64,000 nucleotides of DNA from Candidatus Kapaibacterium sp. GTDB lineage: Bacteria > Bacteroidota > Ignavibacteria > Kapaibacteriales > UBA2268. The position numbers and the translations under genes are program-made. Numbering within the stretch: the stretch's first letter is position 1; each line of letters begins with the position of its first letter. Positions 54,430 through 62,258 of the stretch are shown piece by piece. Location of the stretch: the NCBI GenBank assembly GCA_938031175.1, contig CALHGZ010000002.1:265242-329241 (forward strand), in the 5' to 3' direction. The notes below the pieces were generated by a model. It made no database searches, had not been told where the DNA came from, and saw nothing but the letters and a program-made list of their open reading frames with translations.

Positions 54430-56166
54430 ATGAAAAAGATAATATTGATGATATTAATATTTGTATTTTCACTTGAGACATTTGCCAATGTTAAAATTAG
54501 TGGACGTTTACTTGGAAGTAACGGAAAACCAATGATAGTATCTGATGTAATTGTAACGAATCTGGCAAATAGGAGAGATGTTAACATTTATCAGGTAAAG
54601 TCTGATGGCAATTTCTCATTTACATTATCTCCACAAAGTTTTTATAACATCACATTCGCAGGTGTTAATCATAATAGTTATGCTATCACACTTATGACTT
54701 TTGATGAAAACGAAGAAATTCAAATGGAAGTAAAATTATCTCCATATAAAATTGAAGAAAATCTTGATGAACTTTATGTAATTGGCTCTTTTAATGCGTT
54801 CAGCTTTGATGAAGGTTTGATTAAAATGGAAAAGCAAAGCGATGGTACTTTTATAGCTGAAGTTCCGAATGAAAGGGATACTCTTTATTACCAGATATTA
54901 GGTGCTGTTTTGGAACCAGAACTAAGATCTATAAACGGTACAATGTCAGATACATATATTTATGATGGCGGTGGAGATTACCGCTCAGTTTTATTGTCGA
55001 GTAAAAGAATTGTAAATATTGTCTTTGACCCGAAAATGATTAAGTTCCCATATACAGCACCAACTATAAAATCAATTAATCAAAATTTTAGTCAGTATTT
55101 GAATATACGTAATGAATTCAATGAAATGATAGAAAATTTTTGGAATAAAGTTGTATATGAAAATAACTATGTAGATATGTATGAATTTGATAAAGCTGCT
55201 AATACAATTTTAGCCACACTTGAAAATTACTACAATGAATACAATGATTTAAGAATAAAAGTATTTATATTAAGTGAATATATTAAATTTTCGGACTTTT
55301 TAATACCATCCAGACACAATATTAATAGGAAAATACTTCTCGAAATATTCAATGTGTTAAATCCAAAATCAGCATTTTGGTCAATGTATCCGAATTATAT
55401 CCTACAAATTCTTAAATATGATAAATCTGACAACACAAAAAAATATATTCAAAGAATAATTGATGAAAATGAAAATAAAAATACAACTCTTAGAATAAAA
55501 CATTACCTAACTGCAATAAATTTGATAAGCAATTTTGATGATAAAGAATATATTGAAAATACATTGAGAGAATTTAATGAACCTGATCAAACATTGTACA
55601 TTGCAGCGAGTATTGCTAATGATTTTGCTGACTCAATTTCATTCAGGTCACTATACAAATTCCTGATTGACAGATATCCCGATAGCTGGTCAGCCAAAAG
55701 GGCTAAATACGAATGGGATGAAAACAGAAATATACAATTAGACAAAATGATACCAGATTTTAAATTAGCCTCACTCGATGATCCTAACTATGTAATCACC
55801 CCTGAAACTTTGAAGGGTAAATATGTTTTAATAGATTTATGGGCAACATGGTGTGGTCCTTGTATTGGTGAACTTCCTCATTTAGAGAAAGCATACCAAA
55901 AATTTAAGGATAAAAATTTTGATATTTTAAGCATTTCTTTTGACAGAAATCCAGAAATAGTAAAAAAATTCAGGTCAGGTAAATGGTCTATGCCTTGGTT
56001 ACATGCTTTTGCGGAAGGGGCATTTGATGGCGAAATCGGGCAGAAATTTGAAGTTATCGGCATTCCCAAGCCAATATTAATTGACCCACAAGGGAAAATA
56101 ATAGCTCTTGAATCTGATTTACGTGGCAAAACATTAGAACTAACACTTAAAAAATTAATTAAGTAA
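54430..56166 (+). CDS. TlpA-like thioredoxin-fold protein with N-terminal beta domains
   Basis: 578 residues. Signal peptide (1-19), then an N-terminal domain like carboxypeptidase-regulatory or DUF4369 modules (about 22-105). A CBM48/AMPK-like segment follows (about 115-160, LYVIGSFNAFSFDEGLIKMEKQ), then a helical middle and a C-terminal TlpA/thioredoxin domain (about 435-578). The thioredoxin motif is intact (WATWCGPCIGELPHLE) with cis-Pro in GIPKPILIDP. It is probably a periplasmic disulfide reductase. It is 6 bp upstream of the PAP2 gene. Confidence 0.85.
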   Translation: MKKIILMILIFVFSLETFANVKISGRLLGSNGKPMIVSDVIVTNLANRRDVNIYQVKSDGNFSFTLSPQSFYNITFAGVNHNSYAITLMTFDENEEIQMEVKLSPYKIEENLDELYVIGSFNAFSFDEGLIKMEKQSDGTFIAEVPNERDTLYYQILGAVLEPELRSINGTMSDTYIYDGGGDYRSVLLSSKRIVNIVFDPKMIKFPYTAPTIKSINQNFSQYLNIRNEFNEMIENFWNKVVYENNYVDMYEFDKAANTILATLENYYNEYNDLRIKVFILSEYIKFSDFLIPSRHNINRKILLEIFNVLNPKSAFWSMYPNYILQILKYDKSDNTKKYIQRIIDENENKNTTLRIKHYLTAINLISNFDDKEYIENTLREFNEPDQTLYIAASIANDFADSISFRSLYKFLIDRYPDSWSAKRAKYEWDENRNIQLDKMIPDFKLASLDDPNYVITPETLKGKYVLIDLWATWCGPCIGELPHLEKAYQKFKDKNFDILSISFDRNPEIVKKFRSGKWSMPWLHAFAEGAFDGEIGQKFEVIGIPKPILIDPQGKIIALESDLRGKTLELTLKKLIK

Positions 56167-56172
56167 CCGGAA

Positions 56173-56736
56173 ATGGAAATTATTCAATCGATTGATTTGT
56201 GGCTTTTTCATTTTTTTAACTCAACCATAGCAAACCTGATTTTCGATAAACTAATGCCATTCATCACAGATCAAAAAAATTGGAATCTTGTTTATATTTT
56301 CCTCATAGGCTGGCTTTTATGGAAAGGTGGCACCACAGGTAGGATTTGCGCCATAGCACTATTAATAGGTGTTGGAATTTCAAACGAAATAAGCAGTCAT
56401 TTTCTCAAAAATCTATTCGAACGTCCTCGCCCTTGTCATTCGCTTGAAAATTTAAGATTATTGGTCGATTGCGGACCGGGTAAATCATTTCCTTCGTCTC
56501 ATGCTGTAAACAATTTTGTTATGGCAGGTTTATTATCTTATTTTTACAAAGAATATAAGCTTGTGCTGTTTATATTAGCAGGAATGGTGGCTTTTTCGAG
56601 GGTTTATATTGGTGTACATTATCCTTTCGATATAATTGGTGGTGCTTTGATTGGGCTTTTCTTAGCGCACATTTATATTATTATACTACACCCAATCAAA
56701 ATCAAATTTGAAATAAAAAATTCATTAAAATTTTAA
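56173..56736 (+). CDS. PAP2-family membrane phosphatase
   Basis: 187 residues with about five membrane helices. The three phosphatase motifs are visible: K(N)LFERPRP, the PSSHAVNNF loop (catalytic His), and SRVYIGVHYPFD. Members dephosphorylate phosphatidic acid, PGP or undecaprenyl-PP. It may back up the UppP at 36857-37687. It is 6 bp after the TlpA-like gene. Confidence 0.92.
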   Translation: MEIIQSIDLWLFHFFNSTIANLIFDKLMPFITDQKNWNLVYIFLIGWLLWKGGTTGRICAIALLIGVGISNEISSHFLKNLFERPRPCHSLENLRLLVDCGPGKSFPSSHAVNNFVMAGLLSYFYKEYKLVLFILAGMVAFSRVYIGVHYPFDIIGGALIGLFLAHIYIIILHPIKIKFEIKNSLKF

Positions 56737-56946
56737 ATAAATAAAAAATTAAACTTTATCCATTAGTAGATGGGAAGCAATTTTTTTGATTCCAATAATT
56801 AAATAAATATTTACTTTTGTATCTAAATACAAAATTTGAAAATAGTAAAGTTCTGGTAGGATTTTACTTTAAATATGACTAATGCACAACGTTTTTTACT
56901 TGTATTTTGGACAAATTCAAGATAAAAAAACCGAACTTAGTATTGA

Positions 56947-56974
56947 TTAAAAGCCAAGAAAGCCTGGCTTTTAA
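56947..56974 (-). terminator. Hairpin at the end of the small Cys-rich gene
   Basis: A perfect 10-bp stem TTAAAAGCCA / TGGCTTTTAA with an 8-nt loop. The minus-strand stop codon (56971-56973) lies within it. T residues are part of the stem rather than a clear following tract, so terminator function is probable but not certain. Confidence 0.45.
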
Positions 56975-57186
56975 TTTGTAGCACAGTGTCCACCTCCACA
57001 ACAAGAGGATGATTTTTTATTTTTGGCGTTTGCGAAGCTGTCGATTGTAATGAAATTTAAACTGTCATTTTGATGATGCGAGGATTTTCCGCAACCGCAA
57101 ATTAAAGAATCTGGATTATTCTCATCAAGAAGAAAATATTCTTTCTCTTTTCCACATCGCTCGCAGGTTTTGATAAATTTTAGCAT
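56971..57186 (-). CDS. Small Cys/His-rich protein, likely metal-binding
   Basis: 71 residues, no signal peptide. It contains a CERC pair, a CGCGKSSHH segment and a terminal SCCGGGHC cluster, giving eight Cys and three His. The N-terminal CERC...CGCG pairs suggest a zinc ribbon. The C-terminal CCGGGHC resembles metal-binding tails of small metal-handling proteins. It is preceded by a strong promoter and GGAGG site, and is divergent from arsR. I know no family with this exact arrangement. A role in metal buffering is inference. Confidence 0.65.
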   Translation of the reverse strand: MLKFIKTCERCGKEKEYFLLDENNPDSLICGCGKSSHHQNDSLNFITIDSFANAKNKKSSSCCGGGHCATN

Positions 57187-57217
57187 ATCGCCTCCAAAAT
57201 AAAGTAAAAAATTTAGG

Positions 57218-57249
57218 CAAATATAATAATTTTTTTATACAATACAAAA
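57218..57249 (-). promoter_or_regulatory. Promoter of the small Cys-rich gene (TTTTG-N19-TATATTTG)
   Basis: On the minus strand TTTTG (57249-57245), a 19-nt spacer and TATATTTG (57225-57218) match the -33/-7 consensus. The start is expected near 57211, with a leader of about 25 nt that contains GGAGG. The divergent arsR gene lies just upstream, so its repressor could act here. Confidence 0.65.
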
Positions 57250-57339
57250 TTTTTTTGACACGAAAATTATTGTGATTTTGTTTTTTGTTTTTAAAAAGTT
57301 AATTTTATAGATTATAATTTGTATATTACAAAGACTAGC

Positions 57340-57621
57340 ATGGAGAAGTTTACAGACGAAGATTTGAAACAATTGGCAAACAAATTCAAAATTTTGTCAG
57401 AACCTTCAAGGTTAAAGATACTCCGCTCTCTATTTGATGGTGAAAAATGTGTATCAGAGATAGTTAATGAAACAAAACTACTACAGGCAAATGTCTCGAA
57501 GCAATTAGGAATGTTGCATAACGGCGGAATACTTAAATGTAGGCAAATTGGATTGCAAAGATTTTACAGTTTAGCCGATGATACGGTTATTCAAATATGT
57601 GATATTCTCTGCAAACAATGA
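57340..57621 (+). CDS. ArsR-family transcriptional repressor
   Basis: A winged-helix repressor, typically releasing DNA when it binds metal or another inducer. 93 residues from the ATG at 57340 (MEKFTDEDLKQL); a TTG seven codons upstream is the alternative start. The HTH is clear: FKILSEPSRLKILRSLF ... VSEIVNETKLLQANVSKQLGMLHNGGIL. The metal motif ELCVCDL is not conserved (EKCVSEI keeps one Cys), and further Cys residues sit at the C-terminus (QICDILCK). It overlaps plsC by 4 bp. Its neighbour, the Cys-rich gene, suggests a shared inducer. Confidence 0.88.
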   Translation: MEKFTDEDLKQLANKFKILSEPSRLKILRSLFDGEKCVSEIVNETKLLQANVSKQLGMLHNGGILKCRQIGLQRFYSLADDTVIQICDILCKQ

Positions 57622-58370
57622 AAAAAATGAAATCGAAAATTTTCGATATCCTTTACTATCCCTTTAGAGTTTTATTTATAACACTTTCCACAGTTTTTTT
57701 TTCATTCTATTCAATATTTTTATTTTCAATTAAAGCAAGGGATGATCATTTTCATTGGATGATCCGAAAATGGGCTAAGATTATATTGTTTTTTAGTGGA
57801 GTGAAGGTAAAGATTAAAGGTAAAGAACTGTTATCAACGGATAGTTCTTATATTTTTGTATCAAACCATTCTAGTTTATATGATATCCCAATAATGATAT
57901 CAGCATTAGATTATAATTTACGTATAATATACAAGAAAGAACTTCAAAAAGTGCCAATTTTTGGCTGGGGATTATCTAAAACGCCATATATACCAATTGA
58001 GCGGGAAGACCCGCGCAAAGCAATGGGGAGCCTTGATAAAGCTCTTGAAGCAATAAAAGAAGGAGATTCAGTTATTGTATATCCCGAGGGAACTCGTTCC
58101 AAAGACGGGAAAATCCAAGCATTCAAAAGAGGTGCATTCTTACTTGCAGCAAGAGCTGGTAAGCCAATTGTACCAATTACTATAATTGGTTCATGGGCAA
58201 TTAAACCTCCAAATCGTAAAATTATTTATAGTAGTGAGGTCCAACTCATCATTCATCAGCCTATATTAAACGAAGGATTAACAAAAGAGGCAGAAAAAAA
58301 ATTGATGGATAAAATTTATGCTATTATCGCCCAACCGCTACAGGAACGAGAAAAATGTTTGACGATATAA
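57618..58370 (+). CDS. plsC: 1-acyl-sn-glycerol-3-phosphate acyltransferase
   Basis: Makes phosphatidic acid from lysophosphatidic acid at the inner membrane. 250 residues. The NH(x)4D motif is in VSNHSSLYDIPIM, the glycerol-phosphate-binding site in VIYPEGTRSKDGKIQAFKRG, and a hydrophobic N-terminal anchor is present. It overlaps the ArsR gene by 4 bp, so this lipid gene may share the repressor's transcript. The tRNA-Phe promoter lies in its last codons. Confidence 0.93.
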   Translation: MKKMKSKIFDILYYPFRVLFITLSTVFFSFYSIFLFSIKARDDHFHWMIRKWAKIILFFSGVKVKIKGKELLSTDSSYIFVSNHSSLYDIPIMISALDYNLRIIYKKELQKVPIFGWGLSKTPYIPIEREDPRKAMGSLDKALEAIKEGDSVIVYPEGTRSKDGKIQAFKRGAFLLAARAGKPIVPITIIGSWAIKPPNRKIIYSSEVQLIIHQPILNEGLTKEAEKKLMDKIYAIIAQPLQEREKCLTI

Positions 58371-58389
58371 AATAAAATTGTTAATTTTG
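58358..58389 (+). promoter_or_regulatory. tRNA-Phe promoter (TTTG-N20-TAATTTTG)
   Basis: TTTG (58358-58361), a 20-nt spacer and TAATTTTG (58382-58389) match the Bacteroidota-type consensus. The -33 element overlaps the end of plsC. The predicted start is near 58396, about 6 nt ahead of the tRNA. Confidence 0.7.
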
Positions 58390-58401
58390 CATTTGCCTTA
58401 T

Positions 58402-58474
58402 GGTCAGGTAGCTCAGTTGGTAGAGCAGTGGACTGAAAATCCACGTGTCGGCGGTTCAATTCCGTCCCTGACCA
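58402..58474 (+). tRNA. tRNA-Phe (GAA)
   Basis: A complete cloverleaf can be drawn. The acceptor stem is GGTCAGG/CCTGACC, the D-arm GCTCAGTTGGTAGAGC, and the anticodon stem GTGGA/TCCAC with loop CTGAAAA giving anticodon GAA. The T-arm GGCGG-TTCAATT-CCGTC has one G-T pair, and the discriminator is A. CCA is not encoded (ACA follows). 73 nt. Confidence 0.97.
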
Positions 58475-58786
58475 CATTTTCATATCTCAAGGATAAAGAA
58501 ATTATTCAAATTAAGCGAAAATTTATCTTAGAAAACATGATGAAATTAATGAATGAGAAGGATGAAAATAGATGAAACATAGAGTTTTCATAATTTTCAA
58601 TAAGTTAGACTGCAATAATTTTGTATAGTTCAATCATCACGATACTGTTCTTAATTTTTCTCTTAATAGTTTTAATATTTTCAAATGCTAATACATAAAT
58701 TGTAACGTTTTGGGGCAATTTATAAATTGCCCCACAATTGATTAGAGAATTAATTTACCCGATATATTTACGTAGAATGAAAATTT
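58475..58786. other. Gene-free interval with a perfect 24-nt palindrome
   Basis: This 312-base gap after tRNA-Phe holds no protein gene that I can support. It contains a TAATTTTG box at 58616-58623 with a weak TTTTC upstream, and a perfect palindrome TGGGGCAATTTA/TAAATTGCCCCA at 58711-58734. As a hairpin the palindrome gives a 10-bp stem and TATA loop. No T tract follows on either strand. It could be the terminator of a short transcript, a factor site, or the 3' end of the tricorn gene. Confidence 0.5.
58711..58734. repeat. Perfect inverted repeat (24 nt)
   Basis: Two 12-base arms, TGGGGCAATTTA and TAAATTGCCCCA, are directly abutting. It is GC-rich at the ends and conspicuous in an AT-rich gap. 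Its role is unknown. Confidence 0.7.
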
Positions 58787-61700
58787 TTATCTTCTGATTG
58801 GAAAATCAGGTATTTTCTTGGGTAGTTTTGGTCTTGTATCTGTTTTTAGCTCTTCGAGTACAACTTGAATAGCTTTATCGAGTTGTTCATCAATGCCTTC
58901 GAATTCTTTACCGGGATGATTATCCACAATAATATCTGGCTCCATGCCGACCCCTTCTAAGATCCATTCCCCTTCGACGCTGAAATGAGAAAATTCAGGT
59001 CTATTGAGATAACCGCCGTCTAAAATTGGTAATGATCCACGGATCCCAATGACACCACCCCAGCTTCTTTTACCAATTAACTTTCCTAAATTATTTTTTT
59101 TGAAATTATATGGGAATATATCTCCGTCCGAGGCAGAAAATTCGTTAAGCAAGCATACCATTGGTCCCATAAAAACTCCATCGGGATACGTACCCATCAC
59201 TTTTTGATTGCGTGCTAATGCGACCATGGTAAGTTCTCTGCGAAGTCGCTCTAAAATCATTTGAGAAACAAATCCTCCACCATTAAATCTGTCATCAACA
59301 ATTAGAGCCTCTTTTCTTGTTTGTGGATAAAAATACTTAACAAATTCATTGAGACCTTCGAACATCATATTTGGAATATGAACGTAAGCTACTTTGCCAC
59401 CGCTAACGCTATCGACATAACGACGGTTTCGCTCAACCCAGTTGTAATAGATTAAACCTTTTTCGGAAGCAATAGTTTTAACGGTTACTTCGCGTGAGCC
59501 AGTAAAATTAGGTCTGCTGTTTACGGTCAATGTTACATATTTATTTGCCTTATCAACTAATTGCATATAAGGATGAATATCTTTTGTCAAAGTTTCCCCA
59601 TCAATAGCAAGTAAATAATCGCCAACTTTAATATTAATTCCCGGTTCGGTAAGTGGTGAGCGAGTTGATTCGTCCCAATTTCTACCTTCGTATATATGGA
59701 TAATTCTGTAAAAACCTGATTTATCATCTAACTGGAATTTAGCACCTAGCAAACCTATTGGTATTTTGTTGACTACAGGTTTTTCTCCTCCACCGACATA
59801 AGCATGACCAACGTTTAGTTCGCCGATCATTTCACCGATGATATAAGTGAGATCACTTCTATGATTTACATGAGGAACGAGGGGTTCATATTTTCGTTTA
59901 ATTTCTACCCAATTTACACCGTGTAAGTTAGGTGCATAAAGGAAATCTCGCATTTGGCGCCAGCTTTCATTAAAAATTTGTTGCCATTCTTCTCTTCTGT
60001 CTAACATTATCTTCATTTCGGACAAATCAAGTTTACCTGTCCCCGGTTTTACATTCTCATCGAGTTTTTCGATGTAATAATCTTTTCCAATATTGAAAAG
60101 TATTTTTTTGCCGTCAGTGGAAATTTCATAAGCTGAAAAATCGCCAACTGTAATTTCTTTTTTCTTATCGAAATCATAAGCATATAGAGCAGGTTTTTGT
60201 CCACTGGCACTTCGGACGTAATATAATTTTGATTTATTGACCATTTTTAGGTTACTATAATTGCCAGCTTGGACAGGGAGTTCGAAAATTCTATCTTTTA
60301 ATCCATCAATTTGAATTTTGAGACCAGTGTCTTCTTGTTTATTATCTTTTTTTGATTGTTTTGTTTTATTTTGTGGTTCATCTTCTTTGATGGTAACTTC
60401 ATCGCTTTCGAATTCGAAAGGTGTTTTTATTGTATCTGTTAATGTTAAGCCGTAAATTTTTGACATTTCGTTATAAACATAACTTCTTTCAAATTGCCCT
60501 AATTGTGGTTTGAATGTTCTATTTGAAACAAAAAACAAGTATCTACTTCCAGGGTCGAAAACAGGACTAAATGAGTTGAAAAATTCATCAGTTATTTGAT
60601 ATGTATTAGAATTTTCTAATGAATACAAATAGATTACAGCAAATTCATTTTCCTTATAATCTGTATAAGCTACCCATTTGCTGTCAGGTGACCAAATAAA
60701 ATCTGTTATTTCCCACACATCGGAAGTAGTTATAACTTTTTCTTGCTTTGTTGTAATGTCAATTATAGTTAATCTCATCAATTTATCTGAGCAGAGTAAT
60801 TTTTTGCTGTCAGGTGACCATTTAAGCTGGTATCTATATGATTTTGTGCCATTTGTGATTTGAATGTGATCGCTTCCATCGCTTTTAGCTATAAATACTT
60901 CATCTTCACCTGTTCGATCGCTTATATATGCAATCCATTTCCCATCCGGTGACCAAACGGCAGACCTGTCGTGCACACCGGGTGAGCGTGTTATGTTTCG
61001 TATTTTCCCTTTCTCTGCGGGAACTGTGAAAATATCACCACGAGCTGTAAGTAATGCTCTTTTTCCATCGGGAGAAATTTCGAACTGGTTTATTGATCCT
61101 GATACATTTATTATTTGTGGTCGGGACCAAGGGAAATCACCCTGTAATCTAATGTTGACTTTGGAGATTTCCTCAGTATTCAAGTCCATTAAATAAATGT
61201 AACCACCGTTTTCAAAAGCAATATGATTAGTTCCAAGTGATGGAAATTTAATATCGAATTCAGTGAAATTTGTGATTTTCCGGGTATTTTTGGTATCAAT
61301 GTCGTAAACATAAAGATTCATTATATTATCCCTATCTGAAAGGTAATAGATTTTATTTTTATACCACATAGGTATAATATCTTGTGCATCATTATTTGTG
61401 ATATTCTCGATTTTTTTTGTTTTGAAATCATAAATCCAGATATCATCAGCCATTCCACCACGATATCTTTTCCAGGTGCGGAATTCACGAAATATTCGAT
61501 TATAAGCTAATTTATTTCCATCCGGCGAAAAAGAAGCAAAGCCACCACGAGGTAAAGGTAATTGTTCGGGCAAACCACCATCAATTGAGACAAGATACAA
61601 AGCACCGATAAAAGCGTTCCATTGGTCTTGTCTCGCTCTATATAGAATTTTTTTTCCGTCACTTGTCCACTGCATCGTAATTTTATCAGGTCCCATTCGT

Positions 61701-62038
61701 TCAGGGACATCAGGTATATCCATACTATATGTCAATCTTTTGGGGGTTCCACCAATTGATGGAATAATATAAACCTCACGATTACCATCATATTCACCAG
61801 AGAAAGCAATTGTTTTGCCATCGGGTGAAAATCTTGGGAAAAGTTCTTCGCCGTCGGAGCTTGTGATACGTTTAGCCAAGCCACCTTCAATAGGTACAGT
61901 ATAAATATCACCTGCATAACAAAAAGCTATTTCCTTTGAGGAAGTATTTGGAAATCTCAATAATCGAGCTTCATTGGCATTTGTAATTTGAATTGAAATT
62001 ATGTATGTGAAAAACAAATAAATTAATAATTTTTGCAT
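58787..62038 (-). CDS. Tricorn-like S41 protease
   Basis: A periplasmic or exported tricorn-type peptidase. Start chosen at 62038 (MQKLLIYLFFTYIISIQITNA, a proper signal peptide); an upstream ATG at 62119 would add 27 atypical residues. About 1083 residues. A long beta-propeller of PD40/WD40-type repeats (many FSPDGK and WSPDGKW turns) comes first. A PDZ-like segment (VGDYLLAIDGETLTKDIHPYMQ) follows, then the S41 catalytic domain (VDDRFNGGGFVSQMI; NEFSASDGD with the catalytic Ser near 970). A lysine/glutamate-rich spacer (KTKQSKKDNKQED) lies mid-protein. It probably trims peptides after other secreted proteases. Confidence 0.92.
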   Translation of the reverse strand: MQKLLIYLFFTYIISIQITNANEARLLRFPNTSSKEIAFCYAGDIYTVPIEGGLAKRITSSDGEELFPRFSPDGKTIAFSGEYDGNREVYIIPSIGGTPKRLTYSMDIPDVPERMGPDKITMQWTSDGKKILYRARQDQWNAFIGALYLVSIDGGLPEQLPLPRGGFASFSPDGNKLAYNRIFREFRTWKRYRGGMADDIWIYDFKTKKIENITNNDAQDIIPMWYKNKIYYLSDRDNIMNLYVYDIDTKNTRKITNFTEFDIKFPSLGTNHIAFENGGYIYLMDLNTEEISKVNIRLQGDFPWSRPQIINVSGSINQFEISPDGKRALLTARGDIFTVPAEKGKIRNITRSPGVHDRSAVWSPDGKWIAYISDRTGEDEVFIAKSDGSDHIQITNGTKSYRYQLKWSPDSKKLLCSDKLMRLTIIDITTKQEKVITTSDVWEITDFIWSPDSKWVAYTDYKENEFAVIYLYSLENSNTYQITDEFFNSFSPVFDPGSRYLFFVSNRTFKPQLGQFERSYVYNEMSKIYGLTLTDTIKTPFEFESDEVTIKEDEPQNKTKQSKKDNKQEDTGLKIQIDGLKDRIFELPVQAGNYSNLKMVNKSKLYYVRSASGQKPALYAYDFDKKKEITVGDFSAYEISTDGKKILFNIGKDYYIEKLDENVKPGTGKLDLSEMKIMLDRREEWQQIFNESWRQMRDFLYAPNLHGVNWVEIKRKYEPLVPHVNHRSDLTYIIGEMIGELNVGHAYVGGGEKPVVNKIPIGLLGAKFQLDDKSGFYRIIHIYEGRNWDESTRSPLTEPGINIKVGDYLLAIDGETLTKDIHPYMQLVDKANKYVTLTVNSRPNFTGSREVTVKTIASEKGLIYYNWVERNRRYVDSVSGGKVAYVHIPNMMFEGLNEFVKYFYPQTRKEALIVDDRFNGGGFVSQMILERLRRELTMVALARNQKVMGTYPDGVFMGPMVCLLNEFSASDGDIFPYNFKKNNLGKLIGKRSWGGVIGIRGSLPILDGGYLNRPEFSHFSVEGEWILEGVGMEPDIIVDNHPGKEFEGIDEQLDKAIQVVLEELKTDTRPKLPKKIPDFPIRR

Positions 62039-62258
62039 TTTGCAACCTACTATAAAATATTTTATAAACATAAAGCTATAATACGAAGTAATTATAATAT
62101 TGTTATTTAATTTTTCCAATAAAATTTAGGGAGTAATTATTTTTTTTGCCAAAGTATTTTAATGTATATCATAGCTCAATTAATATTAATCAAACTATCA
62201 ATGTTTGGTATTTTATATTATATTTGTTAATATCATAATTAAAAAGCAAGATATTGCA

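Noticed and set aside
58378-58575. 65-codon plus-strand ORF reading across the tRNA
   Set aside because: It runs through the whole tRNA-Phe, whose cloverleaf is perfect, and resembles the known spurious ORFs over tRNAs.
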